Shown piece after piece: positions 13,201-24,050 of a stretch of DNA of 64,000 nucleotides. Source of the stretch: Tetrastigma voinierianum. Lineage: Eukaryota; Streptophyta; Magnoliopsida; Vitales; Vitaceae. Location: positions 62,001-126,000 of the forward strand of contig JAEQBH010002184.1 of the NCBI GenBank assembly GCA_016808115.1. Reading direction: 5' to 3'. The notes below the pieces were generated by a model. The model saw nothing but the letters and a program-made list of their open reading frames with translations, was not told the origin of the DNA and made no database searches. A program made the translations under genes and the position numbers. Each line of letters opens with the position of its first letter. Position 1 is the stretch's first letter.

Positions 13201-13459
13201 ATGTTTTGATTTTGTTTCAAATCTTTTATATGGTGTTCTATACCTAGACTCCATATCAAAGATAGAATTTGAGATCTCAAATAATGTAATTAACTTGTAA
13301 AGCTTAATAATAAGAAGGCTTGCACATCAATAAAAAATTTGGATTGAGAATTTTTGGCTTGTATTTTTCTACTTTGATACCAATAAGAATCAGTAGTAAT
13401 ATTGCAACGTTAACTTTTCTCCCCATGTTTATTTTTCTCATTATACTTTTCATTTTGTA
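10263..13459. other. Unassigned interior of the CACTA-like element
   Basis: AT-rich with many stops in all frames. No transposase, RT or other domain is recognised, and short open frames here look like chance. Confidence 0.35.
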
Positions 13460-13570
13460 ATGATTCTAGTGTTTCTTTCCTTTCAAATTTTTGTAGAAGT
13501 CACAGTTCCAATTATACTTATGGTTATTGCACATTTAATTTATATTTTTTTATTCTCCAAATTTGTTTGT

Positions 13571-13717
13571 AGGTTTCAAATGAAAGTTGTTAGCCAAAAG
13601 GCGAGAAATCAATATATTAAAGGAAGTGATGCCGAAAAATATGAAGATTGTATCAATGTTTTTTCTTTTGTTCAAAAAATTAGAAATTGGGTTATGACTT
13701 GTGATTATTATGTATAA
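13571..13717 (+). other. Possible terminal exon-like frame, unknown
   Basis: An open frame follows a TTTGTTTGTAG acceptor-like site and encodes about 48 residues, including VVSQKARNQYIKGSDAEKY, up to a stop. I recognise no domain. It may be chance or a captured exon. Confidence 0.2.
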
Positions 13718-13933
13718 GTTGTTATTCATAAAAAAATTTATGTATACGTGATTACATTACCTGTTAGAACTGTTATTATGATCAAATATTTGGAAGATAT
13801 TTTTAGTTGTAAAATTCAATTTTACTGAAGTTTCTTTTAAATTTTTATTTCATTATATAAGAATTCATTATTTTAATAATGTGATACAAATATTCTTTTT
13901 AATATAAAATGCTAAAGGTAAAGTCAATAAAAA

Positions 13934-16213
13934 TGTGATGCCCAAACTGGGGTCCATGATTAAACCCGTCAACCCGAGAATTCCCGTGGATTTCTCGGTG
14001 AATCGATACCACACCGTTGTGTCCTATTTATCTAGATCCATATTTTCACAAAAATCTGGGTAGAGTCTCCTTTGTCTCTGGGAGCTCACCCAACATGTAC
14101 AACCCGTATAACAAAGATAATCATAACCCATTCGTGAGTCTCAATGTATAGACACCCCATAGTAATTCATCCTGGTCCATATCCCCAATATATATATCCC
14201 TTTATCTGACCTACTCATTCACATTTAAATCTAAAATATGAAAATAAAACGCTTAATTATAGTCCGTAAGAGTCCAATCATGACCCTCTTACCATAATTA
14301 CATACCCGACTATTTAGACAATAGTCCCAAAAGAATTTAGTTACAATTCTTTTATACAAAATACTTTTTACAAAGGAAATACCAAGGCCACACATCAGCC
14401 TCCTTCATAATCACGGCCTCGTCGGAGCGACGTCTCCCTATACATCCCTTGTACCTAAAAGTGTATCCCACGAGGGGTGAGCACGCCCACAGAAAATTCT
14501 TCCTATAAGAGCTACTTCTCCTAAATGCACACATGCAATGACATTGGTATAAAACATCAAATCATATTCCATATAAATAATGCAATTCTATATGGAATGT
14601 CTCCTGCGGTCATGCATGAGATGAGGGACTCCTCATGCCCACAACCCGAGTCCCCATCGACCCTTACACTTGCAACGCAGCAAAACCCAGTCATTGGTGT
14701 TTCACCCAATTACTTAAACCATTTGACAACCCTCCACTTTAATTTATCAAACTCAGGTTTCTCAGCTGGGTGGCAAATTTCTGGTCTCACCACAGTTACA
14801 TGCTTCCGACACTTTCGTGAACTTACATCGTCGACATGTATCTAATCGAGAAATTAAAATTTTTAGTCTTTCACCCTATATGTGGGTGGGGATCTGCCCC
14901 ATCTTGCTTCACTTAAACACACGTGATTTATTATTATTATTGTTTTACACAACCGTGAGTCTCGATTTTAGACGTTGTCCAATTTTTGAGCTCACCACAC
15001 ATTCACTAAGAATGGTGAATAACAGTACCATGAACCCACACCCGACTTGACGCGATGTGACCGTGCATATGAAATGCAATCATGCTATTTCATGCTATGT
15101 CATGCTACTTGCAACATTTATAAATTCCGGATAATTATATTTTTTTAATATATAATTTCCATTTATCACAATTTTCATGTTAATACATCACGGAAGCACA
15201 TATTAACATGAATTTTACACACATCATAATATTTATTTTTCCAACAATAACACATAAAATGGCCCAAATCTCGGACCTATATAAAATGTGCACTTCTACT
15301 CTTCACTATTGGCCACTAAATAACTATAATACCAAAACACACTCACAAACCCGAAGACATCAATTCCGGATCGAACAAACATCAACCCAATCCCGACTAC
15401 CCTAACCATTCCCAAAATTCCAATATTCAATTCCCAAAAATCTCGTCCCTAACTGTCCGAAAAACACCCTCTGTGGCCTCTACACTCAGTCCCAAAATTT
15501 CTGGGGACTCGAAATTTGACAAGATCTAAGAAACCTCAAGCCATTAAACGGCCTTTACGCTAAATAATCCAAAGAGAAAATTTTCTACCTCGCAGCTCAA
15601 AAAACCCAAGATTTTGCACCACGCGTAGCTCTCGAAGTGTGGGCCAACTTTGCCTTTTGTTCCAACAAAAACCTACGATCCAATTTCCACAGATCTTACA
15701 AAGAAACGAAAAAAAAAAAATCTCTTTCTCTCTCTTTCTCTTCTCACGCCCTTCCTGCCCGTCTCCTCCTTCATTTCCCTTTTTTTTTTACTTTCCTTTT
15801 TTTTCTTTTTCACCTTTTTCTTTCCCTCTTTTTTTTTAAAATTTTTTTTGGATACATGCCTCACATTGCGCCATGCGTCCATATCTCATTCGGGTCCGTT
15901 TCTGCCCCGAAACAATTTATTTATTTTTAGTTCAATTTATTTTAAATGAACTTAGCTCAAGCCATTTCCTGACTTTCGAGATTTTCGTAAAAATCTTGTT
16001 CCTAGAGTCATTGGCGACTTATCACCTAGAAACTCGTAAAAAATTTCGATTGTCTCATAATTCAACTAAATTCGACGTGGTAGCTAAATTTCGTGAGACG
16101 ATTTCAACGATGAAGTCCGTTTGGTCATTCGAGATCTAGAAAAATTCCGGATTTTTGATCAAAATTACCGTTTTACCATTTCTCAGAAAATTTGAATTTT
16201 CTCAGGTTTTACT
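13934..16213 (-). mobile_element. Family C solo LTR (minus strand)
   Basis: Read on the minus strand, it begins (G)TAAAACCTGAG and runs through GGTAAAACGGTAATTTT and TTCTAGATCTCG, matching the copies at 17,138 and 39,076. It ends GTTTGGGCATCACA. It is flanked by AAAAA on both sides (13,929-13,933 and 16,214-16,218), which fits a 5-bp duplication but is low-complexity. The CT/GA-rich tract at 15,700-15,840 is the family's purine-rich region and explains the long Ser/Phe/Leu frames there. No coding. Confidence 0.7.
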
Positions 16214-16541
16214 AAAAATGACCCTTCTTTTAAGTGTCATTGTTATTATGAGTGTTATTTCACTTGAAAATATTCAATGACGATGCTTCTTAAGGAGTGT
16301 CATTGTCAACATTATCCAAACATGATGCTTATTAGAAGCCATTGTCCCCTAATAGATACTAATGTCGGGCCGATACCATGTCACTTTAGGAAACTCACAT
16401 TGTGGGTCTCCATGACACATTAACTCGTGTCATTGACTAACTTTTCCTCAGAGTGACAAAGCAATCTTTTCGCCTTTTGAAAAATGAATGTGGATAAGTC
16501 GAGACTCGAATCTTATAAACAGTAATTTAACTCAGACATAT

Positions 16542-16905
16542 GCATCGTAGCTGAAATTTCAGAGTTCATCTTCCTTTGTCAAACCATGAGCAATAAGACT
16601 TTAATCGACTTCATTTCTAAAATGCCATTTCCATCTGTACCAAGCAGGAACCTCTCCCTCGTGAAGAACAAGAGATGCACAAGCCTTTAGAAAATTAAGA
16701 CAAAGCCATATGGTGTTGGATTTTTTTCTGCTTAAGATAAAGCCCCCCTGTGCAATCTATTTGCCCAATATTCTTTCTCATTTGAGTAGTAAGACATAAT
16801 TCATAACTTTATCCATCTTTAATTAATTTAAGACATTTCTCAACATCTTTCATGTACTGTTCTCTAGATTTCTTAGTAACAAAACCTGCTTCAGATGGGG
16901 AATGC
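16542..16905 (-). pseudogene. ADCS: Aminodeoxychorismate synthase, exon remnant (copy 1)
   Basis: Minus-strand frames give, in order, a SREQYMKDVEKCLKLIKDG block, YELCLTTQMRK, GLYL, a degraded segment expected to read like PAPYAAWLNFS, a CSS motif, DGNGILE, and a TKEDEL segment followed by KFQL. This is the stretch of the chorismate-binding domain just before the KDQAENLMIVD block at 2,028. The piece ends where that next exon should be joined, so the two pieces fit one gene whose intron now holds about 14.5 kb of transposons. Stops and frameshifts are frequent. The upstream limit diverges from the second copy (47,435-47,945) near 16,905, perhaps at an exon edge. Confidence 0.8.
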
Positions 16906-16932
16906 ATCAGCTATTACATACAATACAAATGA

Positions 16933-16974
16933 TATATATATAGGTATATATATATATATAGTATATATATATAT
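16933..16974. repeat. TA-rich microsatellite
   Basis: Interrupted (TA)n tract beside the ADCS remnant. Confidence 0.8.
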
Positions 16975-17137
16975 CTTTTTAGTTATAATTCCCTAGGAAG
17001 TAACTACAATTAAGGAACTACAACTCTAACATTGTCCGTGCCTCTTCCCAAGAGGCACTCACTACAGCAAGTAAGTTCCTCTTTCCATGATGAACTCACC
17101 TTGTGGAAAGTATGAAAGCAACTAGCTTTATTCCTAT

Positions 17138-17481
17138 TGTAAAACCCGAAAATTCAATTTTTCCTCGAAAAGTGGTAAAACGGTAATTTAAATGAAAACC
17201 TAAAATTCCTCTAGATATCGGATGACGAAACGATCTCGCCTGCTAGATCTGCCTCACAAATCTAGTGACCCATAAAGTTTCGTCGAATTCTCTGCAGACA
17301 GAATATTTTATGAATTTCCTGGTGATAAATCACGCGACTTTGTAGTGGACGAGATTTCAATAAAACTCGAAGTCAAAAATGGTTTGAGTTAAAGTCATTA
17401 AAATAATTGAACCGAAAAGAAATAAAATTTTGGGAGAGAAACTAATTCAATGAGGTAATATGTGCTATGTATTCAAAATGG

Positions 17482-17532
<51 letters not shown>

Positions 17533-18970
17533 TAATAATATTATAATAATAATAAAAAGAAAAAAAATCATAAAAAGGGGTAGAGGAACCTATGTGACTC
17601 CGAGAGGGGAGGCGTTGAGAGAGAGAATTGTTTTTTTATTTTTCTCTAGTTTCTTTCTAGATCTACGAAAAATCGACCGTAAGTTTTCGTCTGTGGTCAA
17701 GGCAAAATTCGATCTACGCGATGAGAGCTACGCAGGGACACTAAAAGTTAGAGTTTTCACAAAACTCGTGAGGTAGGGGTTTTATCCTACTTGTTTTACC
17801 CTTGTTTAAGTGTTTTGTAAATGTTTCTGTGTTGGCTTGAGGCCGTGAGGGGTTACATGATCGGTCCCAAATCTTGAACCGTGAGCGCGGAATTCTGAGA
17901 ATTTTTGGAGCCCATTCTGACAAACAGACTCCGTAGGTTGTTTTGGGGTGTTTATAATAATTTATGAAATAAATGTGTTTGTATAGGCCACTGGAGATAA
18001 AATTAGATTTACTCAATTATATGGAATATAATTGTGAGTATAGGCCATTGGAGATGAAATTGTGAATTGCTCAAGTGAGCTAATTTGGGTGTTGTTTGAT
18101 CCATACTGTTGAATTACATGTGGTGTGAATTGCAAATTTGAGAATGTTGCATAATTAATATATTGGTATATATATATTGTATAAATGGTTTTTAAACGTA
18201 TTAATGCATTTCATATATGCACTCGTAACCTAGAATTTAGGTGTGTGAGTGCATGACATGAATTTTCTCGAAAATCTAACATGGTTGCGAAAGGAATTTC
18301 ACATGATGATTTTCTTTTCCTGAGAATTGTCGAGACGGGCCAACAGATCATTTCGATGAGGACTATGACTGCTTTTTAAAGCTCACCAACCAATTAGGCC
18401 TTTGAGGGTAGTCCCATATTTTTACCGAGATACTTTAGGTATATTTTCAAGAACAATGTGTTTTGTTTTGAAAATGATTATTTTCTCATACATGGCTTAG
18501 AAAGTGTGAGGGAGTCATGAGACCTGAGACATGGGAATCCGCATTTGACATTCAAGTAGGATTACATATTTATTTGAGTGTGTGTTTAAATTGAGTATCG
18601 TGATATGCACTTAGGTGAGAGTAACCCATTTAGTGGTGATTCCATCTATCGGAGATAGCTCACCCCGCCGAGGGAACATTTTTTCGTGCAATGTGGGTGT
18701 TCGAGAAGACTACTTTTATATTCGATTTTGAAGAAAGCCTAGTTGTGGCTTTCGATGTTTTCGATAATATGTATTAGAATTATAGATTTTAATATGTATT
18801 CGTATTAAGAGAAATGTTATAACTCTTGAACCATGTATTATATTTGGTCAGATATAGATTTCGTGAGCTGAACTATTGGAATATAGTTGGGTATATTTGA
18901 TGAGTGTCATGCAAATTCAGTGGCCATTTTTACTCAAAGTATGCCTTGTGATACGAGACGATAGATTTTC
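17138..18970 (+). mobile_element. Family C LTR, 3' end lost
   Basis: Starts TGTAAAACCCGAAAATTC and follows the family C order: AGTGGTAAAACGGTAATTT, CTAGATATCGG, a purine-rich tract, GCACTTAGGTGAGAGTAACC, and the region with ACTATTGGAATATAGTTGG. Similarity stops near 18,970, before the expected GGGGCGTCA end, so the 3' end is truncated and no target duplication can be read. Confidence 0.65.
17482..17556. repeat. (TAA)n microsatellite
   Basis: About 25 ATA/TAA triplets, lightly interrupted towards the right, within the family C LTR. Confidence 0.9.
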
Positions 18971-19537
18971 AAGAGGTCGACGGTATCAATCCACCCCTGG
19001 CTAGCCACACTCATCACACATGATCCCAAGTCCCAAGTGAAGGACCCCGACTTCTATACCTCTAGAAAGTCCTGTGAGGAGATCTCCCTGTGACAAACCA
19101 CATACAAACCCCCGCCTCTACTAACACTCAAGGAGCCGGTTTGGAGTTATCGCAACTGACCATATAAACTTTGCCTCGCCGCTCATCCCAATAACTATAC
19201 GTGATGTACAACCTAATGGTGCCCGACATAGAAGCCGAGAAGGCTATGGTCTCTTAAGTGATTCATGAGAGTCGGCTCGCGTATGCCATCTAATTAACTA
19301 GACATATATATATATATATATTGAATTTAATAACCATACAAAATAAAGAAATCCTTAATAAGATTATAACTTTTTATATTTTGACAATTTGTTAAAATCT
19401 GAAAACAAAATGATTAAAATTAATTATTTATTAGAATTTGTCTTCATATAAGTTCAAAACATAGTATATCAATGCAAGTTAGCTGTCATCAACAACCAAA
19501 TGGCAAGAGCATGATTTCTCCATGTGGGATGGTAGGG
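18971..19537. other. Unassigned stretch
   Basis: A GC-richer part (18,975-19,290) passes into AT-rich sequence. No gene or repeat family is recognised. Confidence 0.3.
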
Positions 19538-19542
19538 TTCAA

Positions 19543-20286
19543 TGATACAACATGATACTCTCTCGGATCATTCTACGATCAGTTTTGAAGGGAAATAGTG
19601 AAGACGCCACAATCAATTATGGAATAATTGATTGATAAGTTGATGTGATGAAGACGCCACAATCAACTATGGATGAATTGATTGGTAAGTCGATGGGATG
19701 AAGACGCCACAATCAACTACGTAAGGGTTGATTGATAAGTCAATGAGATGAAGATGCCACAATCAATTATGGAAAAGTTGATTGATAAGTCGGGGATAGT
19801 GAAGACACCACAATCAACTATGGAATGGTTGATTTATAAGTTGATAGGATGAAAGCCATGGAAAAATCCGATAAGTTCAAAAGTTTCTTGGAGAACCAAA
19901 TAGGAGAAGACTCTCACAATTTTTAATTCATATTCTTCTATATAATTACATTATAAACATGCCTTTATATAGGGCTACAAACTGTGAAAGGAAGAAACAA
20001 AATATCTACTACAATCTTTAACCTAAATCACACTTAAAACAAGAAAAGGAAACAAATCTAAATAAAAATAAACTAAGGAAAATAAATAAACTAAAAGGAA
20101 ATTAAATAACTTGGCATGCAAGTCATACAATATGATCTAGAAAACATCTCAAATACGTCTAGATTCTTCTAGAACCCGAATTAGCATATTGAGTGAATTC
20201 TTGATCTTCTTTCCTTATGCTCTCAAAACCTACAATTTTTTTAACTTCGACTGTAATCTTAGAAGTCATGTCTTGACTTTGCATCA
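19543..20286 (-). repeat. 3' LTR of the small element
   Basis: 744 bp. Closely matches the LTR at 23,464-24,045 but has lost about 30 bp near its TGATACAAC end and carries more copies of the internal 50-bp repeat. Confidence 0.85.
19600..19853. repeat. 50-bp tandem repeat in the LTR
   Basis: Five units starting at 19,600, 19,650, 19,700, 19,750 and 19,801 (GAAGACGCCACAATCAACTA...). Each contains an inverted repeat CAATCAAC / GTTGATTG that could form a hairpin. Confidence 0.9.
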
Positions 20287-20302
20287 TTCTCCTCCTCTTG
20301 AA
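20287..20302 (-). promoter_or_regulatory. Polypurine tract
   Basis: On the minus strand, AAGAGGAGGAGAA lies directly before the 3' LTR start TGATGCAAAG, in the position where plus-strand DNA synthesis would be primed. Confidence 0.75.
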
Positions 20303-20314
20303 AAAAAGATTTGT

Positions 20315-23300
20315 TGAAGGATCCCAACCCGGATTAACCTCATGAACCCGAGGGGACCTCCCGGCACTCCAATGGATATAGAAACTTTTCCTTAAAACAG
20401 TTAAATAAAATCCATGGAGCGAACCCCTTTACAATCCTTAACATATCTTTAGAAAATAATGCGAAGCTAAGTGATAAATTTTTTCTTTCTTTTCTTTGTT
20501 TTTCAAACACTCGATTTTTCGTAAAATCGCCGAGTTTCCTCTGCTGGACTTTCCCAAATTTACAAAACCTGATAAAAGCATTTAAAACACTTATAAACTT
20601 CAATTTTATACTTCCATATTAGGACTTCGTCCGCCAACCCAATCAACACATACATATTACATTTGTTTACTTCCAAATCATCAAACATTCAAACCCTCTT
20701 AATTCCATGCACATTTTTATCAAACATTCGGGGCTTGAGCCGACTTAGCTTCGACCGCCTACGTACTCTCGTCCACCGAGGATCAAAGCCCACGTAGTTC
20801 CTTTTCAACTTTATACATATACATATATATGCATAACAAAATATTCAACATGAACAATATGCAAAATTATATATACAATGAAATCACAAGCCTCGGCCTC
20901 ATCAATGGCTCACTCACCGCACGTGAGTGACTCATCGACTGCCTTTGGGTCCTGGAAAATGTTTTGAAACATATAAGAATGAGCTAAAGGAGCCCAGTTG
21001 GAGTGTACATTTTCATTAAAATAACATTTTCAAGATATACCAAAATAATACATACTTATACAATTAAAATCCATTATACCTTAAACATTTATGCCTTAAA
21101 CTTTCTTCAATAAATACTTATGCATTTAAAATCCATTTATGCTTTAAACATTCAGACTCAGAACTTTCTTTCTTTCTTTCTTTCTTCTTTTCTTTCTTTC
21201 CGATAACCTGTGGAATAAACACACCGAACAGCTTCCGGCATCGACTGAGGGACAAATACATTCCGCCATAACCACTACGTCGCAGCGTGGAGAAACTCAC
21301 GCTTGCATAGGGTTCCAGCCATAGCACTTTATCACGTGTAAGGATATTACCTGTACACCTATTTCCCTCCCCGCTTAGTAACCTATAACTTTACCCTAAA
21401 CTTACACGCTTAAAGTACTTCGGGAGCCGATATCACCATAATGAAACATGTTGGCTTCAGAATCCATCAAGAAACATTTCTTCAAAATAAATTTATAAAT
21501 ACATTTAAATCCTTTACTTTATCATTAAAACACATGCATCTCTTAAACATTTTTAAACTTTCATAATACCTTAACATGCATACATATTTAATACACATAT
21601 AAATATATGCATTGATGCAAGCATAAAACAATGCAAGATAAAACATTTCCATATGCCTTAACATTTACATAAAATTTACATTAAACTTTCATTTAACATT
21701 AAACCATTCACTTTAAAAACTCCACCTCAAAATATTTTCACTACGCTTCACACTCTTCAATCCCATTGCTCCCGTCGACTCCCGCTTTTCCCGTCCGATA
21801 GTCCTTTTCACCTTTTTCAAGAAAACCACAACTATACATTAATCATAACTTCCATTTTAATCCACCATACACCTTCATTTAAAGCCAAATGAACAAATTA
21901 CCCTTAAGCACTAAAAACCCACTCATTTAGGCCAACCTTTTTCCAACAATACTCTATAGACTTTATGACTCAAAAATTATTCAAACGGTCTTCAAAATTT
22001 ATGAAACTCTCCAGATCAGTCCTTTATATATCCATGACATCTCTTAAATTTTCAATTTAAAATTCCTTCTAAAGCCCTCAACCACATAACACAATCTGCA
22101 CAACAGATGACTCAGTTTGGCAGAACAGAATCTGCACATAGCTCCACTTTGAAACATTTTCTGGGCTACTGGATTAACATCAGTTTGAACTTCCTTCAGA
22201 TAATTTTGTTCCCTAGAAGTCTATTTTAACCAGAAACTTGAACTCACTCAAATCGGATCAGAAATGAGCAAGTTATGGTCAAAATACGACAAATGGTCGA
22301 AACAGGAAAACATAGCATTTCCTGTACCGAGAACCAGACAGTGGCTTACACATGGTCCTACTTTGAGTAAATTTTTGGGCACTTTAGGGTTACAATTTGC
22401 ACACACTTCCTTCAGATAACTTTTTCCCCTAGAAGTCTATTTTACCCAGAATTTTTAATCACTCAAATCAGATCTAAAATGAGCAAGTTATGATCAAAAT
22501 ACGGAAACTGGTCGAAATAGGAAAACAGAGCATTTCCTGTACCGAGCAGTCCCTTGAATTTTTTTCCAGATTTGCTTCCTTTTTGCCACTTTTGCTACCA
22601 ATTAACATCATACAACTTCTATAATTCATATTCCTCAAGAATTTACATGGAATTCATCTAAAAACAACTCCTGAAAACAATTAAATGAGTGTTATGGAAC
22701 TTGAACCTCAAAACCTAAGTGAAGCAGGACTACCTAAGGTCCACCAATTCTTTATAAAACACATGCTTTTGATGATTCCATCCTTACTTTACACCAATTG
22801 GGGAAAACTCTCATAATCCCAACAAACATCTAGGGTTTGATGATCTCTTCCAAAACCCTAGACGAGAGCATCAATTCTCCATGAAATTCACACTAAAAAC
22901 CCCAGACATCAAAGACATTTGATTCAAGACAAACATACCTTAATCTTTGAGACTTCTCCTCCTCCTTCTTCTTCCTTCTCTTCCTCTTGGCTCTCCTCTT
23001 CCAAAACAAGTGGGCCTTCGCCCTTTGGAACCAAATCAAGTTTGGCTCTTATTTTCCCATTTTAATATTTTAATTTCCTTTAATTACCAATAGCCCTCGA
23101 CTCTTTAATATTGAAATTTAACTTGAAATTCTAGTATGGCCATCTCTAAGTTGATTTTCAAAATTTTCATATCCTTTTGCTTAATGACCATTATACCCTT
23201 ATGCTCATACCACCCTCTCCGGTTTCCATAAATTATCATTTCCTATTTTAATATCAAAAATACTACTATGTGACATTTAGTGCTCTTATACACCCACATT

Positions 23301-23339
23301 ATCGTATGCTTGTACACTCTCTCGGGATGGGGTGTTACA
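20315..23339 (-). mobile_element. Family A solo LTR inside the small element
   Basis: On the minus strand it starts TGTAACACCCCATCCCGAGAG and ends GGGATCCTTCA. It is flanked by a perfect TTTGT duplication (20,310-20,314 and 23,340-23,344). It is the inverted relative of 4,473-7,385. Frames inside it, for example near 20,340-20,600 and 21,120-21,330, show no domain and look like chance. Confidence 0.9.
22140..22545 (-). repeat. ~205-bp tandem duplication in the family A LTR
   Basis: Two adjacent copies share ACTTCCTTCAGATAA, CCCTAGAAGTCTATTTTA, ATGAGCAAGTTATG, CATTTCCTGTACCGAG and other blocks. Confidence 0.85.
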
Positions 23340-23448
23340 TTTGTCCTCAAATCAACTGTTAACCACAAATTAGTTCTTTATTTTACTTTTCTTTTTTTTT
23401 CTTTTTTGAAAAGCAAAAATTGCAAAAGATAAGCAAACTGGCGAACTA

Positions 23449-23460
23449 GCTCTAATACCA
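23449..23460 (-). promoter_or_regulatory. Primer binding site (initiator Met tRNA type)
   Basis: On the minus strand, TGGTATTAGAGC lies 3 bp after the LTR end. It matches the plant tRNA-Met primer site TGGTATCAGAGC except for one C-to-T change. Confidence 0.85.
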
Positions 23461-23463
23461 ATT

Positions 23464-24045
23464 TGATGCAAAGATTAGATCGGGCCGTCGACTAGAAACG
23501 AGAATACTCTCTCGGATCATTCTACGATCAGGTTTGAAGGGGAAAAGTGAAGACACCACAATCAATTATGGAATGATTTATTGATAAGTCGATAGGATGA
23601 AAAAACCATAATCAACCATGGAATGGTTGATTAATATTTCGATGGGATGAAGACTCCATAATCAATTATGGAAGGGTTGATTGATAAGTCGATAAGATGA
23701 AGACGCCATAATCAACTATGGAAAGTCTTTATATAGGCTACAAACTAGAAAGGAAATAAACAAAATATCTACTACAATCTTTAACCTAAATCACACCTAA
23801 AACAAGAAAAGGAAACAAATTTAAATAAACATAACCCAAAGATAAATAAACTAAAAGGAAGAGTAAATAACGATATACGAGTCATACCTGATCTGATCAG
23901 AAAATATCCCAAATACGTCTAGATTCTTCTAGAACTTGAATTAGCATATTTAGTGCATCCTTGATCTTCCTTCTTTCTGCTCTCAAAACCTACATTTTTT
24001 TAACTTTAACTACAATCTTAGAAGTCATGTCTTGACTTTGCATCA
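23464..24045 (-). repeat. 5' LTR of the small element
   Basis: 582 bp, TGATGCAAAG...CTTTGCATCA, with three to four of the 50-bp units (starting 23,549, 23,599, 23,649 and about 23,699). Confidence 0.9.
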
Positions 24046-24050
24046 TTCAA

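Larger units (their letters stand above)
8761..16455. mobile_element. CACTA-like DNA transposon, interrupted
   Basis: Begins CACTACTACAAAAATT, the typical terminal sequence of CACTA (En/Spm) elements. Both sub-terminal regions (8,780-9,010 and 16,214-16,440) carry repeated words such as ATGACGTTT, AAGTGTCATTG and ATGATGCTT in both orientations, as in CACTA ends. The right end near 16,440-16,455 (AACTTTTCCTCAGAGTG) is a degenerate inverted copy of the left terminus. The expected 3-bp target duplication was not found, so the right boundary is approximate. No transposase is recognised. A family C solo LTR (13,934-16,213) sits inside. Confidence 0.55.
19543..24045 (-). mobile_element. Small non-autonomous LTR element (TRIM/LARD type) with nested insertion
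   Basis: Two direct repeats (19,543-20,286 and 23,464-24,045) end in CTTTGCATCA. The right-hand one also starts TGATGCAAAG, a perfect 10-bp terminal inverted repeat; the left-hand one starts TGATACAAC. TTCAA flanks the whole element on both sides (19,538-19,542 and 24,046-24,050). On the minus strand, a primer site follows the 5' LTR (23,464-24,045) and a purine tract precedes the 3' LTR (19,543-20,286). Removing the nested family A LTR leaves only about 150 bp between the LTRs, so there was never room for protein coding. Confidence 0.85.

Noticed and set aside
15637..15950. Overlapping Ser/Phe/Leu-rich frames
   Set aside because: They come from a CT-rich tract inside a family C LTR; all three frames are open for the same compositional reason.
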